A DNA stretch of 64,000 nucleotides from Kribbella voronezhensis (GTDB lineage Bacteria; Actinomycetota; Actinomycetes; Propionibacteriales; Kribbellaceae): positions 4,099,403 through 4,163,402 of the forward strand of contig NZ_SOCE01000001.1 of assembly GCF_004365175.1 (NCBI RefSeq), in the 5' to 3' direction. Made by a program: the position numbers and the translations under genes. Of this stretch, positions 39,043 to 48,011 are shown in pieces; position 1 is the stretch's first letter, and the number at the start of each line of letters is the position of its first letter. The notes under the pieces were generated by a model. The model made no database searches and had not been told where the DNA came from. It saw only the letters and a program-made list of their open reading frames with translations.

Positions 39043-39893
39043 TCAGTTCGCCAGCGACTCACGCAGGGTCGCGGCGAATTCGGTCGGCTTGCCGGGCTGG
39101 CCGTACTCGTCGCCGAGGAAGCCGCCGTGATTGCTCGGGAAGGTCACCGGCGTGAGGCCGAGCCGCGCGGCGATCGCCTCGCCGCCGCGGCGGGCGAGCT
39201 GGCCCTCCGACTCCTCGCCGATCCCGATGACGATCTTGTCCTTCACCTCGGCGAGCGCGTCGACGTCCGGCTGGTACGACGTACAGCCGCGCAGGTTCTG
39301 ACCGAGCAGAGCGTCGTCGCGGGACCCGTCGTCGTCCGTCGGCAGGCCGAACATCGCCGGGTCGGGCGCCGGTTGCTCGGTGTAGTCGCCCGGGATCTCC
39401 CCGGCGTAGCTGACAAAGGCGATGAACTTGGCCATCCCGGCGCCCATCCCGTCGCGCTGGTAGGTCTGGTACATGTCCTCGACGACCTTGAGCGCCGCCT
39501 CGGAGTCCGGGACGAGGGCGGCCAGCGGCGGCTCGTGGGCCACCAACCGGCGTACGAGCTCCGGCCTCCGCGCCATCAGAGCGAGTGCGTTCACCGCGCC
39601 GCCGCTGCTCGCGAAGAGGTCGACCGGGCCGGCGTCAGCGCGGCCAGGTCGGCGGCGTGGTCGTCGGGTGACAGCTCGCCGCTGTCGTCGGTCCGCGAGC
39701 TGCGCTCGACCCCGCGTGGGTCGTAGGTCACCACGGTCCGGTCGGTGAAATTCGACGCCAAGGTGGGGAATCCGCTCGCCGCCATCGGGGAGCCGATCAT
39801 CAGCAGCACCGGGCGGTTCTGGAGGTCGCCGCGGACGTCGTACGTCAGAACGGCGCCTGGTACGTCGATGGTGGCGGTGACGGGATCCGGCAT
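39043..39893 (-). pseudogene. Alpha/beta hydrolase broken by a frameshift
   Basis: From ATG 39893 the first frame encodes a hydrolase N-terminus (GAVLTYDVRGD, PVLLMIGSPM, VVTYDPRG) up to about 39630. It then runs into an Arg/Ser-rich end at 39591. The nucleophile elbow GPVDLFASSGGAVNALALMARRPEL and the rest, including the likely catalytic His in SNHGGF, are encoded in another frame down to 39043. Normal relatives have a few extra residues (of the D-A-L type) between the two parts, so the lesion is probably a short deletion of 3n+1 bases near 39625-39640. A sequencing error is possible. As written, no full-length protein is made. Confidence 0.75.
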
Positions 39894-39961
39894 GAAAGCT
39901 CCTCGAGTAGTGATTGCTTGGACCCTATTCATGCACCCCCAGGGGGTTACCGTCGACACTC

Positions 39962-40693
39962 ATGCGGAAGAAGCTTGCCCTGCTGGCCACGACCGCCGCT
40001 GTCCTGGCCGCTGTGGGCGCAGTGGCCACGTCGCGCGCGTCGGACGCCAGTACAGCTGCCGAAAACTATGGGCAGTACTCGCTGATGTTCGAGCGGTCGG
40101 CCGGGCAGTACTGGGCCGGTGGATCGGCCGCGGGCCAGTGGGCGTGGACGCCACTCTCGGCGACCGAGTCGGACATCTCCTGGGGCGACCCGAAGACCTG
40201 GCCGCCGAAATCGGCCGAACACTTCATCCACTCCGGCGACTGGGTCCTCCTCGACGGCTACAACGACGGCGCCGGCCGCCCGCTGACCCAGCTCCAGCGC
40301 GTCACCTCGGAAAAGCTCGGCGACGCCACCTGCGGCGCGATGACCCCGATCCCGTCCGAAGGCGGCAAACAGCACTACGTGAAGTGGACGATCCCGGCGA
40401 CCGGTTACTGCCTCGACGCGGTCGGCACCATCAAGCCCCCGAACGGCTCCACCACGGTCAACTTCCGGCACCTGCAGAAATGGTCCCCGCCGCACAACTG
40501 CGCCAACACCTACTTCTCCGGCCAGACCTGCATCACACAATTCGAACAATGGTGGGACGACAACAACCACGCCTACTCCCTCCAACTCTCCCGCACCTTG
40601 GAGATCGCCCGAGGCAAAGGCCCCGCCTTCACCAACCACACCACAGCCCCAGTGAACTGGAACGCCACCGGCCGCTATTACTGGCATTACTGA
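39962..40693 (+). CDS. Secreted protein of unknown function
   Basis: This 243-residue protein has a signal peptide (MRKKLALLATTAAVLAAVGAVA, cleavage near residue 25-30) and a Trp-, Tyr- and His-rich mature region with four Cys (CGAM, GYCL, NCANTYF, TCIT) that could form two disulfides. No family is recognised. The composition suggests an extracellular or wall-associated domain. The ATG at 39962 gives the signal peptide; a GTG-like start 48 bp upstream is not needed. It is divergent from the broken hydrolase and ends at the 239-bp gap containing repeat copy 4. Confidence 0.7.
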   Translation: MRKKLALLATTAAVLAAVGAVATSRASDASTAAENYGQYSLMFERSAGQYWAGGSAAGQWAWTPLSATESDISWGDPKTWPPKSAEHFIHSGDWVLLDGYNDGAGRPLTQLQRVTSEKLGDATCGAMTPIPSEGGKQHYVKWTIPATGYCLDAVGTIKPPNGSTTVNFRHLQKWSPPHNCANTYFSGQTCITQFEQWWDDNNHAYSLQLSRTLEIARGKGPAFTNHTTAPVNWNATGRYYWHY

Positions 40694-40808
40694 TCTTGAA
40701 AAACCTTGAGAGTGTTGGCGGTACGCGCAGCGGGCGGGTGTGGCGATGAGCGGGGTGTGCCGACGAGGGCTCAGTTTGTGGAATCTGGTGCGCGAGAAGC
40801 ATCTCTGA

Positions 40809-40880
40809 GCGGCGACGGAGGAGCCGCGACCTGGGGTGGGTGGGAGCGCCTGGAGCGGGAGTGACGGAGGAGCGACAGCG
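40809..40880 (+). repeat. Copy 4 of the dispersed G-rich intergenic repeat
   Basis: It begins GCGGCGACGGAGGAGCCGCG, has the run ACCTGGGGTGGGTGGGAGCG, and ends GTGACGGAGGAGCGACAGCG, so the GACGGAGGAGC block occurs at both ends. The following GGAAGGTGCG extends a 14-bp match to the start of copy 1. It lies in the 239-bp gap between the secreted protein and the ugpB-like gene. Confidence 0.7.
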
Positions 40881-40896
40881 GAAGGTGCGTGGGGCA

Positions 40897-40922
40897 GGTG
40901 CGGCCGGGAGACCGGCCGCACC
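40897..40922 (-). terminator. Hairpin after the ugpB-like gene
   Basis: GGTGCGGCCGG (40897-40907) and CCGGCCGCACC (40912-40922) form a perfect 11-bp stem with a GAGA loop, 10 bp past the stop codon at 40933. There is no T-run. Confidence 0.75.
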
Positions 40923-40932
40923 TCGCGCAGTA

Positions 40933-42342
40933 CTACTTCTTGACTGTCTTGTTGTACTGGTCGATCTGGGGCTTGATCGACGCGGCGGCGTCGGTCATCG
41001 CCTTCTGGGGGTCGCTGCCCAGGACTGCCTTCTCGAGGCCGTCTTCGGCGGCCTTGCGGGCTTGGGGCATGACGCCGAGGATGCAGCCGGAGGAAGCGTT
41101 CGACGGCTTGGTGTTGTGGAGTTGGGTGATCGCGGTGGTGAACTGCGGGTACTGCGCCACCCAGGCCTTGTCGGCCGGCAGGTCGAGGGCCTTGGAGTTG
41201 ATCGGGAAGTAGCCGGTCCCGGTGTGCCAGGCGGCCTGCTGCTCCGGTGACGAGGCGAACTTCACGAATTCCCACGACGCGCGCTTCTCCGCGTCGGAGT
41301 GGCCCGGTCCGTCGACCCACAGCGACGCGCCACCGATGATCGGGCCGCCGGTGTCGGCCGCGCTGAGCTTCGGGAACGGCGCCGTCAGCACGGTGAACTT
41401 GCCCTTGGCCGCGTTGATGTAGCCGCGCAGCGAGCCGGTCGACTCCAGGTGCATCGCCGACGTGCCGGACTTGAAGACGGCCTGCGCGTCGTCGGTCTTC
41501 TTGCCGGTGTTCGGCATGTAGCCGTCCTTGACCATCTGCTGGTACCAGGTCGCGATCTTGACGCCCTGCTCGCCGTCGAAGTTCACCTTGGTGGCGAGGT
41601 CCTTGCGGCCGTTCTCGTTGTCACAGTACGTCGTACCGGACTGGGCGATCAGCTGCTCCATGAACCAGCCGTAGATCGCGGCGTTGAAGCCGTACTGGAC
41701 GGTCTTGCCACCCTGCTTGACGGTCAGCTTCTTCGCGGCCGCCATGATCTCGTCGAGATTCGTCGGCGGCTTGTTGGGGTCGAGACCCGCCTTCACGAAG
41801 GCTTCCTTGTTGATGTACAGCAACGGCATCGACGTGTTGAACGGCATCGAGTTGAGTTTGCCGTCGATCGAGTAGTAGTTGGCGATGTTCGGCTCGATCG
41901 AGTCCAGCGTGTAGCCGTCCTTGTCGGCGAAGCTCTGCACCGGCACGGTCTGCTTGGAGTCGATCATGAACCGCGAGCCGATGTCGTAGATCTGTACGAC
42001 GGAGGGCGTGTTGCCCTGCTGCACCGACGTCTTGTACTTCGTGATCGTGTCGTCGTAGTCGCCCTGGTAGACGGCGGTGACCTCGATCTTGCCGGCGTTG
42101 GCCGCGTTGAACGCCTTCACCAGTTTGTCGACGGCCTCGCCGTTGGCGCCCTTCATGCCGTGCCAGAACGTCACCTTGGTGACGCCGCTGGCCTTGTCCA
42201 GCGCGTCGGCGCCGGGCGCGTCCTGGCCGCCGGTCGACTTGTCGCCGGAGTTGTCACTACCGCCGCAGCCGGCGGCGACGAGCGCCACCACTGCCAGCAG
42301 CGCGGCCACGGTCGCCGTACGCCGTTGTCGGACAGATCGCAT
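40933..42342 (-). CDS. ugpB: ABC transporter substrate-binding lipoprotein, UgpB-like
   Basis: This 469-residue lipoprotein has a basic N-terminus, a hydrophobic segment and a lipobox ending AAGC with Cys26, then a Ser/Gly/Asp linker and a family 1 binding-protein domain. Several blocks match E. coli UgpB closely: SVVQIYDIGSRFM, MPFNTSMPLLYINKEAFVKAGLDPNKPP, IIGGASLWV and HTGTGYFPINSKALDL. The ligand is therefore likely sn-glycerol-3-phosphate or a glycerophosphodiester, though sugar binding cannot be excluded. The ATG at 42342 follows GAAAGG at a good distance and is preferred over the ATG at 42363. The two permeases are encoded upstream. Confidence 0.85.
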   Translation of the reverse strand: MRSVRQRRTATVAALLAVVALVAAGCGGSDNSGDKSTGGQDAPGADALDKASGVTKVTFWHGMKGANGEAVDKLVKAFNAANAGKIEVTAVYQGDYDDTITKYKTSVQQGNTPSVVQIYDIGSRFMIDSKQTVPVQSFADKDGYTLDSIEPNIANYYSIDGKLNSMPFNTSMPLLYINKEAFVKAGLDPNKPPTNLDEIMAAAKKLTVKQGGKTVQYGFNAAIYGWFMEQLIAQSGTTYCDNENGRKDLATKVNFDGEQGVKIATWYQQMVKDGYMPNTGKKTDDAQAVFKSGTSAMHLESTGSLRGYINAAKGKFTVLTAPFPKLSAADTGGPIIGGASLWVDGPGHSDAEKRASWEFVKFASSPEQQAAWHTGTGYFPINSKALDLPADKAWVAQYPQFTTAITQLHNTKPSNASSGCILGVMPQARKAAEDGLEKAVLGSDPQKAMTDAAASIKPQIDQYNKTVKK

Positions 42343-42362
42343 CGCTGTGCCTTTCTTCTGCA

Positions 42363-43211
42363 TTACCGGATCGCGCCCGCGGTCAGGCCGCGGACGATGA
42401 AACGCTGACCGAAGATGACGATGGCCAGGGTCGGGAGGATGGACAAGGTGACGCCGGCCAGGATCAGCCCCGGGTCGGCCGCCTCGACATCGTTGAGCTG
42501 GCTGATGCCGATCTGCAGCGTTCGCCGGCTGGCGTTGTCGCCGATCAGCAGCGGCCAGAAGAACTGGTTCCACGCTGCCAGGAAGACGTACAGGCCGACA
42601 GCCATCAGGGCCGGTTTGTTCAGCGGGAGCAGGATCTGCCGGATGAACCGCCAGTGCCCGCAGCCGTCGATGGTCGCGGCGTCGCGCAACTCGGTCGGGA
42701 ACTGCAGGAACGACTGCCGCAGCAGGAACACCCCGAACGCGTTGGCCAGGAACGGGAGGACGAGGGCGACCATCGTTCCGGCGTACGACGCGGTGAGCCG
42801 TTCGCCGCCGACCGACCAGCCGGTGATGGTCAGGTAGTTCGGCAGCACGATCGATTCCCACGGCACCATCAGCGTGCCGAGGAACAGTCCGAACAGCACG
42901 GTCCGGCCCCACATCTTCATGAAGACGAACGCGTACGCCGCCAGCACGCTGGTGATCAGCTGGCTGAGCGTGATCACCGAGGTCTGCAGCACCGAGTTCA
43001 GGTACTGCCGGCCGATCGCCGTGGTGGAGGTGGCGCCCTGGTAGTTGCCGGTGAAGAGCCCGTGCGGGAACAGGTCGGGCGGGTACGACGAGATCTGCCC
43101 GGGCGACATGATCGAGCCCGCGATCACGTAGTACACGGGGAAGATCACAGCGATCGCGGCGATGATCAGTACGGCGTACGTGATCACCCGGCCGACGGTC
43201 AGGTTCCTCAC
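42363..43211 (-). CDS. ugpE: ABC transporter permease, UgpE-like
   Basis: This 282-residue permease has six hydrophobic segments and the EAA motif (ELRDAATIDGCGHWRFIRQILLPL) that contacts the ATPase. Length fits UgpE/MalG-type permeases. The GTG at 43211 forms a GTGA overlap with the preceding permease's stop; longer frames upstream lie within that gene. It forms the inner-membrane channel with the UgpA-like protein. No ATPase gene is present in the unit, so a shared MsiK/UgpC-type ATPase must be supplied from elsewhere. Confidence 0.9.
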   Translation of the reverse strand: MRNLTVGRVITYAVLIIAAIAVIFPVYYVIAGSIMSPGQISSYPPDLFPHGLFTGNYQGATSTTAIGRQYLNSVLQTSVITLSQLITSVLAAYAFVFMKMWGRTVLFGLFLGTLMVPWESIVLPNYLTITGWSVGGERLTASYAGTMVALVLPFLANAFGVFLLRQSFLQFPTELRDAATIDGCGHWRFIRQILLPLNKPALMAVGLYVFLAAWNQFFWPLLIGDNASRRTLQIGISQLNDVEAADPGLILAGVTLSILPTLAIVIFGQRFIVRGLTAGAIR

Positions 43212-44125
43212 TTGTAGTGCACCCGCCTCTCGAGGACGCCGAACTGGATCGCGGTACAGGCCAGCAGGATCACCAGCAGCACGATCGCCTGGGCGGAGGC
43301 GGCGCCGAAGTCGCTGGCGTTGTTCGCGAAGGCGGTGTGATAGATCGAGTAGACGAGCGTCTTCGTGGACTGTTCCGGGCCGCCCTCGGGCGTGAGGATC
43401 TTGATCTGGCCGAAGCCCTGCAGCGACTGGATCGTCGAGATCACGATCAGGAAGAACAGTTGCGGGCCGAGCATCGGCACGGTGATGAACCGGGCCGCGC
43501 GCCAGCCACCGGCGCCGTCCAGCGTGGCCGCCTCGTTGATCTCGGCGGGGATCGCGCCGATTCCCGCGGACAGCACCAGGACGTTGTACCCGATGCTCAT
43601 CCAGACCGTGGTGATCGCGACGCTGATCAGCGCCCAGGACGGATCGGTCAGCCAGCCGACGCGGTCGACGCCCAACCGGCCGAGCATGCCGTTGGCCAGT
43701 CCGATCGCCGGGTTGTAGATGGTCGCGAAGATCACCGACGCGCTGGCGACCGAGAACGCGAACGGCAGCGCGAAGGCGGTCCGGAACACCCGGATGGCCT
43801 TGATGTGCTGCTCCAGTAGCAACACGATCGCGAGTCCGCCCAGTACGCCGGGGATCACGGTCAGCAACACGAACGCGAACGTCACCCACAGGATGTGCCG
43901 GAACTCCGGCGAGCTGAGCATGTCGCGGTAGTGCTGCAACCCGACGAACGCGTCCGGGCGGCCGAACAGGTCGGAGCCGTGCAGCGACAGCGACACGGAC
44001 TTCCCCAGCGGCCAGATGATGAACAGCGCGAAGACGAGCAGGCAGGGGACCAGCATCAGCCAGGACGCCAGTGAAGCAGGGGTTGGCCGGCGGCTGGCGC
44101 GCGCCGGCGCTGAGCTAGTAGTCAA
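43208..44125 (-). CDS. ugpA: ABC transporter permease, UgpA-like
   Basis: This 305-residue permease has six hydrophobic segments and the EAA motif EINEAATLDGAGGWRAARFITVPML. It is the first gene of the ugpA-ugpE-ugpB unit. The apparent start is a TTG at 44125 (MTTSSAPARA); an internal ATG at residue 24 would remove part of the first membrane helix. The 109-bp gap to the divergent purD gene holds both promoters; no clear Pho-box-like direct repeats were seen there. Confidence 0.88.
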   Translation of the reverse strand: MTTSSAPARASRRPTPASLASWLMLVPCLLVFALFIIWPLGKSVSLSLHGSDLFGRPDAFVGLQHYRDMLSSPEFRHILWVTFAFVLLTVIPGVLGGLAIVLLLEQHIKAIRVFRTAFALPFAFSVASASVIFATIYNPAIGLANGMLGRLGVDRVGWLTDPSWALISVAITTVWMSIGYNVLVLSAGIGAIPAEINEAATLDGAGGWRAARFITVPMLGPQLFFLIVISTIQSLQGFGQIKILTPEGGPEQSTKTLVYSIYHTAFANNASDFGAASAQAIVLLVILLACTAIQFGVLERRVHYK

Positions 44126-44234
44126 TCGAGTACCTCCAGTATGGCGCAGTCTTACACCGCCCAGGGCCGGACCAACTGATCACGCGCCCAGCGAAGTCTC
44201 TGCACCGGGGGCGAGTGCACTAGGCTCGTGGCCC

Positions 44235-45518
44235 GTGAAGGTTCTTGTCATCGGCTCAGGCGGCCGTGAACACGCACTGGTCTGGGCCTTGAGCCAGGAT
44301 CCCGACGTCGAGCAGGTCGTCGCGGCCCCGGGCAACCCTGGCATCGCCGCGTTGCAACCGGCGTACGACGGGCAAACGATCGTTTGCCGTCCGGTGGACA
44401 TCTCGGACCACGACGCGGTGCTCGCGCTCGCGACCGAGCTGGGCACGGACCTGGCCGTGGTCGGTCCCGAGGCGCCGCTGGTCGCCGGGTTGGCCGATCC
44501 GCTCCGCGCGGCCGGCATCGCCGTCTTCGGCCCGTCCAAGGACGCCGCCCAGCTCGAGGGTTCGAAGGCTTTCGCCAAGGACGTGATGGCCGCGGCGAGC
44601 GTACCGACCGGCCGGGCCTACGTCTGTACGACGGCAGAGCAGGCCGCCGAGGCGATCGATGCCTTCGGGCCTCCTTACGTTGTCAAGGACGATGCGCTTG
44701 CCGCCGGCAAGGGAGTCGTCGTGACCTCGGATCGCGAGGAGGCGCTCGCCCATGCGGCGGAGTGCGGCCAGGTACTGATCGAGGAGTTCCTGGACGGCCC
44801 CGAGGTCTCGCTGTTCGCGATCACCGACGGCACCACGGTGCTGCCGATGCAGCCGGCGCAGGACTTCAAGCGGCTCGGTGACAACGACGAAGGCCCCAAC
44901 ACCGGGGGCATGGGCGCCTACACTCCGTTGCCCTGGGCACCGGAAAAACTGGTCGAGGAGATCACCGAGAAGGTGCTCCAGCCGACCGTCGACGAGATGC
45001 GCCGCCGCGGTACGCCGTTCAGCGGCCTGCTGTACGCCGGCCTCGCGCTCACCTCGCGCGGCGTCCGCGTGATCGAGTTCAACTGCCGCTTCGGCGACCC
45101 GGAGACCCAGGCGCTGCTGCCGCTGCTCAAGACTCCGCTCGGCGGTCTGCTGTACGCCGCGGCGACGGGCAAGCTGGCCGACCTCGAGCCGCTGGCCTGG
45201 AAGTCGGGCGCGTCGGTCGCCGTGGTGATGGCGGCGAAGAAGTACCCGGCCAAGCCGCGCAGTGGCGACGTGATCAGCGGGATCGAGCAGGCCGAGGCCG
45301 GTGGTGTCCGCGTCTTCCATGCCGGGACCGCGATCGAGGACGGCGAGGTCGTCACGGCCGGCGGCCGGGTGCTGGCGGTCAGCGCGACGGGCAAGGACCT
45401 CGACGAGGCCCGCCAGCGCGCGTACGCCGGGGTCGGGCAGATCCGGATCAAGGGCTCCCAGCACCGCACCGACATCGCGCTCAAGGCGGCCCGCGGCGAC
45501 ATTCACCTGGTCAGCTAG
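44235..45518 (+). CDS. purD: Phosphoribosylamine-glycine ligase
   Basis: This 427-residue ATP-grasp enzyme has the GARS N-terminal [13 protein letters not shown], the ATP-grasp core ([48 protein letters not shown]) and [11 protein letters not shown]. It makes glycinamide ribonucleotide in purine synthesis. The GTG at 44235 ([10 protein letters not shown]) is the family start; the in-frame extension to 44016 overlaps the divergent permease gene. Its stop overlaps a convergent TetR gene by 8 bp. It is not clustered with other pur genes; the nearest is purB, 4 kb away. Confidence 0.97.
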   Translation: MKVLVIGSGGREHALVWALSQDPDVEQVVAAPGNPGIAALQPAYDGQTIVCRPVDISDHDAVLALATELGTDLAVVGPEAPLVAGLADPLRAAGIAVFGPSKDAAQLEGSKAFAKDVMAAASVPTGRAYVCTTAEQAAEAIDAFGPPYVVKDDALAAGKGVVVTSDREEALAHAAECGQVLIEEFLDGPEVSLFAITDGTTVLPMQPAQDFKRLGDNDEGPNTGGMGAYTPLPWAPEKLVEEITEKVLQPTVDEMRRRGTPFSGLLYAGLALTSRGVRVIEFNCRFGDPETQALLPLLKTPLGGLLYAAATGKLADLEPLAWKSGASVAVVMAAKKYPAKPRSGDVISGIEQAEAGGVRVFHAGTAIEDGEVVTAGGRVLAVSATGKDLDEARQRAYAGVGQIRIKGSQHRTDIALKAARGDIHLVS

Positions 45519-46176
45519 GCAGGGAGCTCGCCAGGCCGTCGAGGATCAGGGTGAGGCCGAACTCGAACTCGTCGCCGAAGTCGTAGCCGGGCTGCAGGAC
45601 GTGCTCGGTCGTCAGTTCGACCAGGTGCGGGTACTGCCCGGTGGTGAACAGTTGCATCATCGGCGCGGCCACCTCGGCGACGGTGTCCGGCCCTTCGAAC
45701 GGCAGGGCCGCCTCCTGGAGCGCGAAGCCGTACACGTAGCTGTCGATCAACGCATAGGCGTGCGCGGTCATCGCGACCGAGAAACCTGCCGCGCGCAGCG
45801 TGCCGATGTTCGCGTCGTGGTGCCTGAGAGTCGCGGGACCGGGACTCGTCCTGGACTCCATCAGGCCGATCGCCCACGGGTGCCGGCGGAGTACCTGGCG
45901 GGCCGAGTGCGCCCGGCGCCTGATTTCCACCTTCCAGTCGCCGCCTGGTGACGGCAGGTCGATCTCGGCGAAGACCAGGTCGACGATGTTGTCGAGGATC
46001 TCTGCCTTGCCGGCCACGTGGTGGTACACCGACATCGGCTTGACGCCCAGTTCCTCGGCCAGCGACCGGATCGTCAGCGCCGCGATCCCGCCCCCGTCGG
46101 CGATGGCGATCGCGCTTCGCAGTACGCGTTCGCGGCTGAGCGGGGTGCGGTCCGGAGCCTTCGCTGGTCTGGGCAT
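45511..46176 (-). CDS. TetR/AcrR-family regulator (TetR_C type)
   Basis: This 221-residue protein has a helix-turn-helix at about 15-60 ([47 protein letters not shown]) and a C-terminal region of the Tet-repressor type ([10 protein letters not shown] at the end). It is divergent from a quinone-oxidoreductase-like gene and lies next to two identical-core palindromes (46196-46233), so it very likely represses that gene and itself. The inducer is unknown. It overlaps the purD stop by 8 bp. Confidence 0.9.
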   Translation of the reverse strand: MPRPAKAPDRTPLSRERVLRSAIAIADGGGIAALTIRSLAEELGVKPMSVYHHVAGKAEILDNIVDLVFAEIDLPSPGGDWKVEIRRRAHSARQVLRRHPWAIGLMESRTSPGPATLRHHDANIGTLRAAGFSVAMTAHAYALIDSYVYGFALQEAALPFEGPDTVAEVAAPMMQLFTTGQYPHLVELTTEHVLQPGYDFGDEFEFGLTLILDGLASSLPS

Positions 46177-46195
46177 CGGTCGAACCGTAGCACTT

Positions 46196-46233
46196 TCGTA
46201 CTTAGTACGATACGTTCACCTTACTTAGTAAGG
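46196..46233. promoter_or_regulatory. Two perfect 15-bp palindromes between a TetR gene and an MDR reductase gene
   Basis: TCGTACTTAGTACGA (46196-46210) and CCTTACTTAGTAAGG (46219-46233) are each perfect 7-1-7 palindromes sharing the core TACTTAGTA, with centres 23 bp apart. They fill the 78-bp divergent gap and end 21 bp before the reductase ATG, as expected for TetR repression sites. Confidence 0.82.
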
Positions 46234-46254
46234 CTGACGCGCGATGGGGGAACC

Positions 46255-47235
46255 ATGATGGAAGCGGTACTGCAGGACCGGTACGGATCGGCCGACGTCC
46301 TCCGGATCGAGGAGATCGCCCGGCCGCGGGTCGCGCCGGGGCAGGTGCTGCTGCGGGTCCGGGCCGCCGGCCTCGACAAGAGCGTCTGGCACCTGATGGT
46401 CGGCCGGCCGTATCTGCTCCGGCTGGTTTTCGGTCTGCGGGGACCGAAGCTCCGGGTGCGGGGCAGTGAGGTCGCGGGGACGGTCGCCGAGGTCGGTGCG
46501 GGCGTGACCAGGTTCTCGGTGGGTGACGAGGTGTTCGGGATCGGCATCGGCACCTTCGCCGAGTACGCCGTGGCGCGCGAGGACAAGCTCGCGCTCAAGC
46601 CGACCGGACTCAGCTTCGAGCAGGCGTCGGTGGTCGCGATCTCCGCCCTGACCGCCCTGCAGGCCCTTCGCGACGCGGGCAAGATCCAAGCGGGCCAGAA
46701 GGTGCTGATCAACGGCGCTTCCGGAGGCGTCGGGACGTACGCCGTACAGCTGGCCAAGGCCTTCGGGGCGGAGGTCACGGGAGTCTGCAGTACGTCGAAG
46801 GTCGATCTCGTCCGCAAGCTCGGAGCGGACGAGGTCATCGACTACACGGCGGAAGACTTCGCCGACGGCGCGCATCGCTACGACCTCATCATCGATCTCG
46901 GTGGGAACCCTTCGCCGACCCGGCTCCGTCGAGCGCTGACGCCGCGCGGTACTGCGGTCATCGCCGGCGGCGAGGAGGGCGGTGACCTGACCGGCGGCAT
47001 GGATCGCCAACTGCGGGCGATGCTGCTGTCCGTCTTCGTCGGTCAACGCCTGGTTCCCTTTATCTGCAAGGAGAACGCCGCCGATCTCGAAGTCCTGAAG
47101 ACCTTCTTCGAAGCGGGGTCGCTCGTCCCGGCCATCGACAGCACTTGCTCGCTGTCCGAAGTACCGGATGCGCTCCGTCGCCTGGAAGCGGGTGCGATCC
47201 GCGGGAAGCTGGCGGTCATCCCGGTTGCCTCATGA
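46255..47235 (+). CDS. NAD(P)-dependent medium-chain (zinc-independent) alcohol dehydrogenase/quinone oxidoreductase
   Basis: This 326-residue MDR protein has the GroES-like N-terminal half (GSEVAGTVAEVGAGVTRFSVGDEVFG) and a Rossmann half with NGASGGVGTYAVQLA. The zinc-ligand Cys and His of true alcohol dehydrogenases are absent, which places it with quinone oxidoreductases and enoyl reductases. It probably reduces a quinone or reactive carbonyl. Two tandem ATGs (46255, 46258) could both start it. The next gene overlaps by 4 bp. The TetR sites upstream suggest induction by a toxic compound. Confidence 0.88.
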   Translation: MMEAVLQDRYGSADVLRIEEIARPRVAPGQVLLRVRAAGLDKSVWHLMVGRPYLLRLVFGLRGPKLRVRGSEVAGTVAEVGAGVTRFSVGDEVFGIGIGTFAEYAVAREDKLALKPTGLSFEQASVVAISALTALQALRDAGKIQAGQKVLINGASGGVGTYAVQLAKAFGAEVTGVCSTSKVDLVRKLGADEVIDYTAEDFADGAHRYDLIIDLGGNPSPTRLRRALTPRGTAVIAGGEEGGDLTGGMDRQLRAMLLSVFVGQRLVPFICKENAADLEVLKTFFEAGSLVPAIDSTCSLSEVPDALRRLEAGAIRGKLAVIPVAS

Positions 47236-47939
47236 CCGCCGTGCTGCCTGCGCCGCGGTCTCGGCTGACGATGCCCGCTCCAGGACTGGTCGCGGGCGTC
47301 GGCCTCCTGGTGCTGGCCGTTCTCGCGGCCCTGGCCAACTTCGGCGTTGTCGAACGACTTGTCACCGAGGACGACGCAACCAGGACAGCGCTGGACATCT
47401 CGGCGTCGGAGAGCTTGTTCCGGTGGGGAATCGCCGCGCTGATGCTGGTGGTCCTGCTGGATGTGATCGTCGCCTGGGCGCTGCAGGAGTTCTTCCAGGG
47501 GGTGCACCGTGAGCTCTCGATGCTGGCAGCCTGGTTGCGCGTCGGCTATGCGGCCGTCTTCGCGGTCGCGGTCGGCCAGTTGATCGGCGTACTGCGGCTG
47601 TCGGGTGACGGGCAGTATCTGAGGTCCTACAGCACCGACCAGTTGCACACCGAGGTGATGTTGAAGGTCGATGCCTTCCACGACATCTGGACCGCCGGTC
47701 TGGTCCTCTTCGGCGCACACCTGCTGCTGATCGGCTACCTGGCTTACCGCTCCGGGCGGGTCCCGCGGTTGATCGGCATTCTGGTCGTGATCGCCGGCCT
47801 GGGCTACCTCGTCGACAGCTTCGGCGCTTTCCTCAGCGTCGGCTACTCGCTCCAGATCAGCGGAGTCACCTTCGTCGGTGAGGCCCTCTTGATGCTCTGG
47901 CTCCTCGCCAAAGGCCGGAGATCCTTGCTCCCGGCGTGA
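47232..47939 (+). CDS. DUF4386 membrane protein
   Basis: This 235-residue protein has about six hydrophobic segments and the DUF4386 blocks FRWGIAALMLVVLLDVIVAWALQEFF, VDAFHDIWTAGLVLFGAHLLLIGYLAYRSGRVPR and GLGYLVDSFG. The family has no known function. It begins with an ATGA overlap on the reductase stop, so it is in the same TetR-controlled unit. Confidence 0.85.
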   Translation: MTAVLPAPRSRLTMPAPGLVAGVGLLVLAVLAALANFGVVERLVTEDDATRTALDISASESLFRWGIAALMLVVLLDVIVAWALQEFFQGVHRELSMLAAWLRVGYAAVFAVAVGQLIGVLRLSGDGQYLRSYSTDQLHTEVMLKVDAFHDIWTAGLVLFGAHLLLIGYLAYRSGRVPRLIGILVVIAGLGYLVDSFGAFLSVGYSLQISGVTFVGEALLMLWLLAKGRRSLLPA

Positions 47940-48011
47940 CTCTCGCAGTGCGAGCAACCTCCCAGGCAGGCGTTTCCGTATTGAGGGGGACAGCGGAGAG
48001 TGGGAGGCGCG

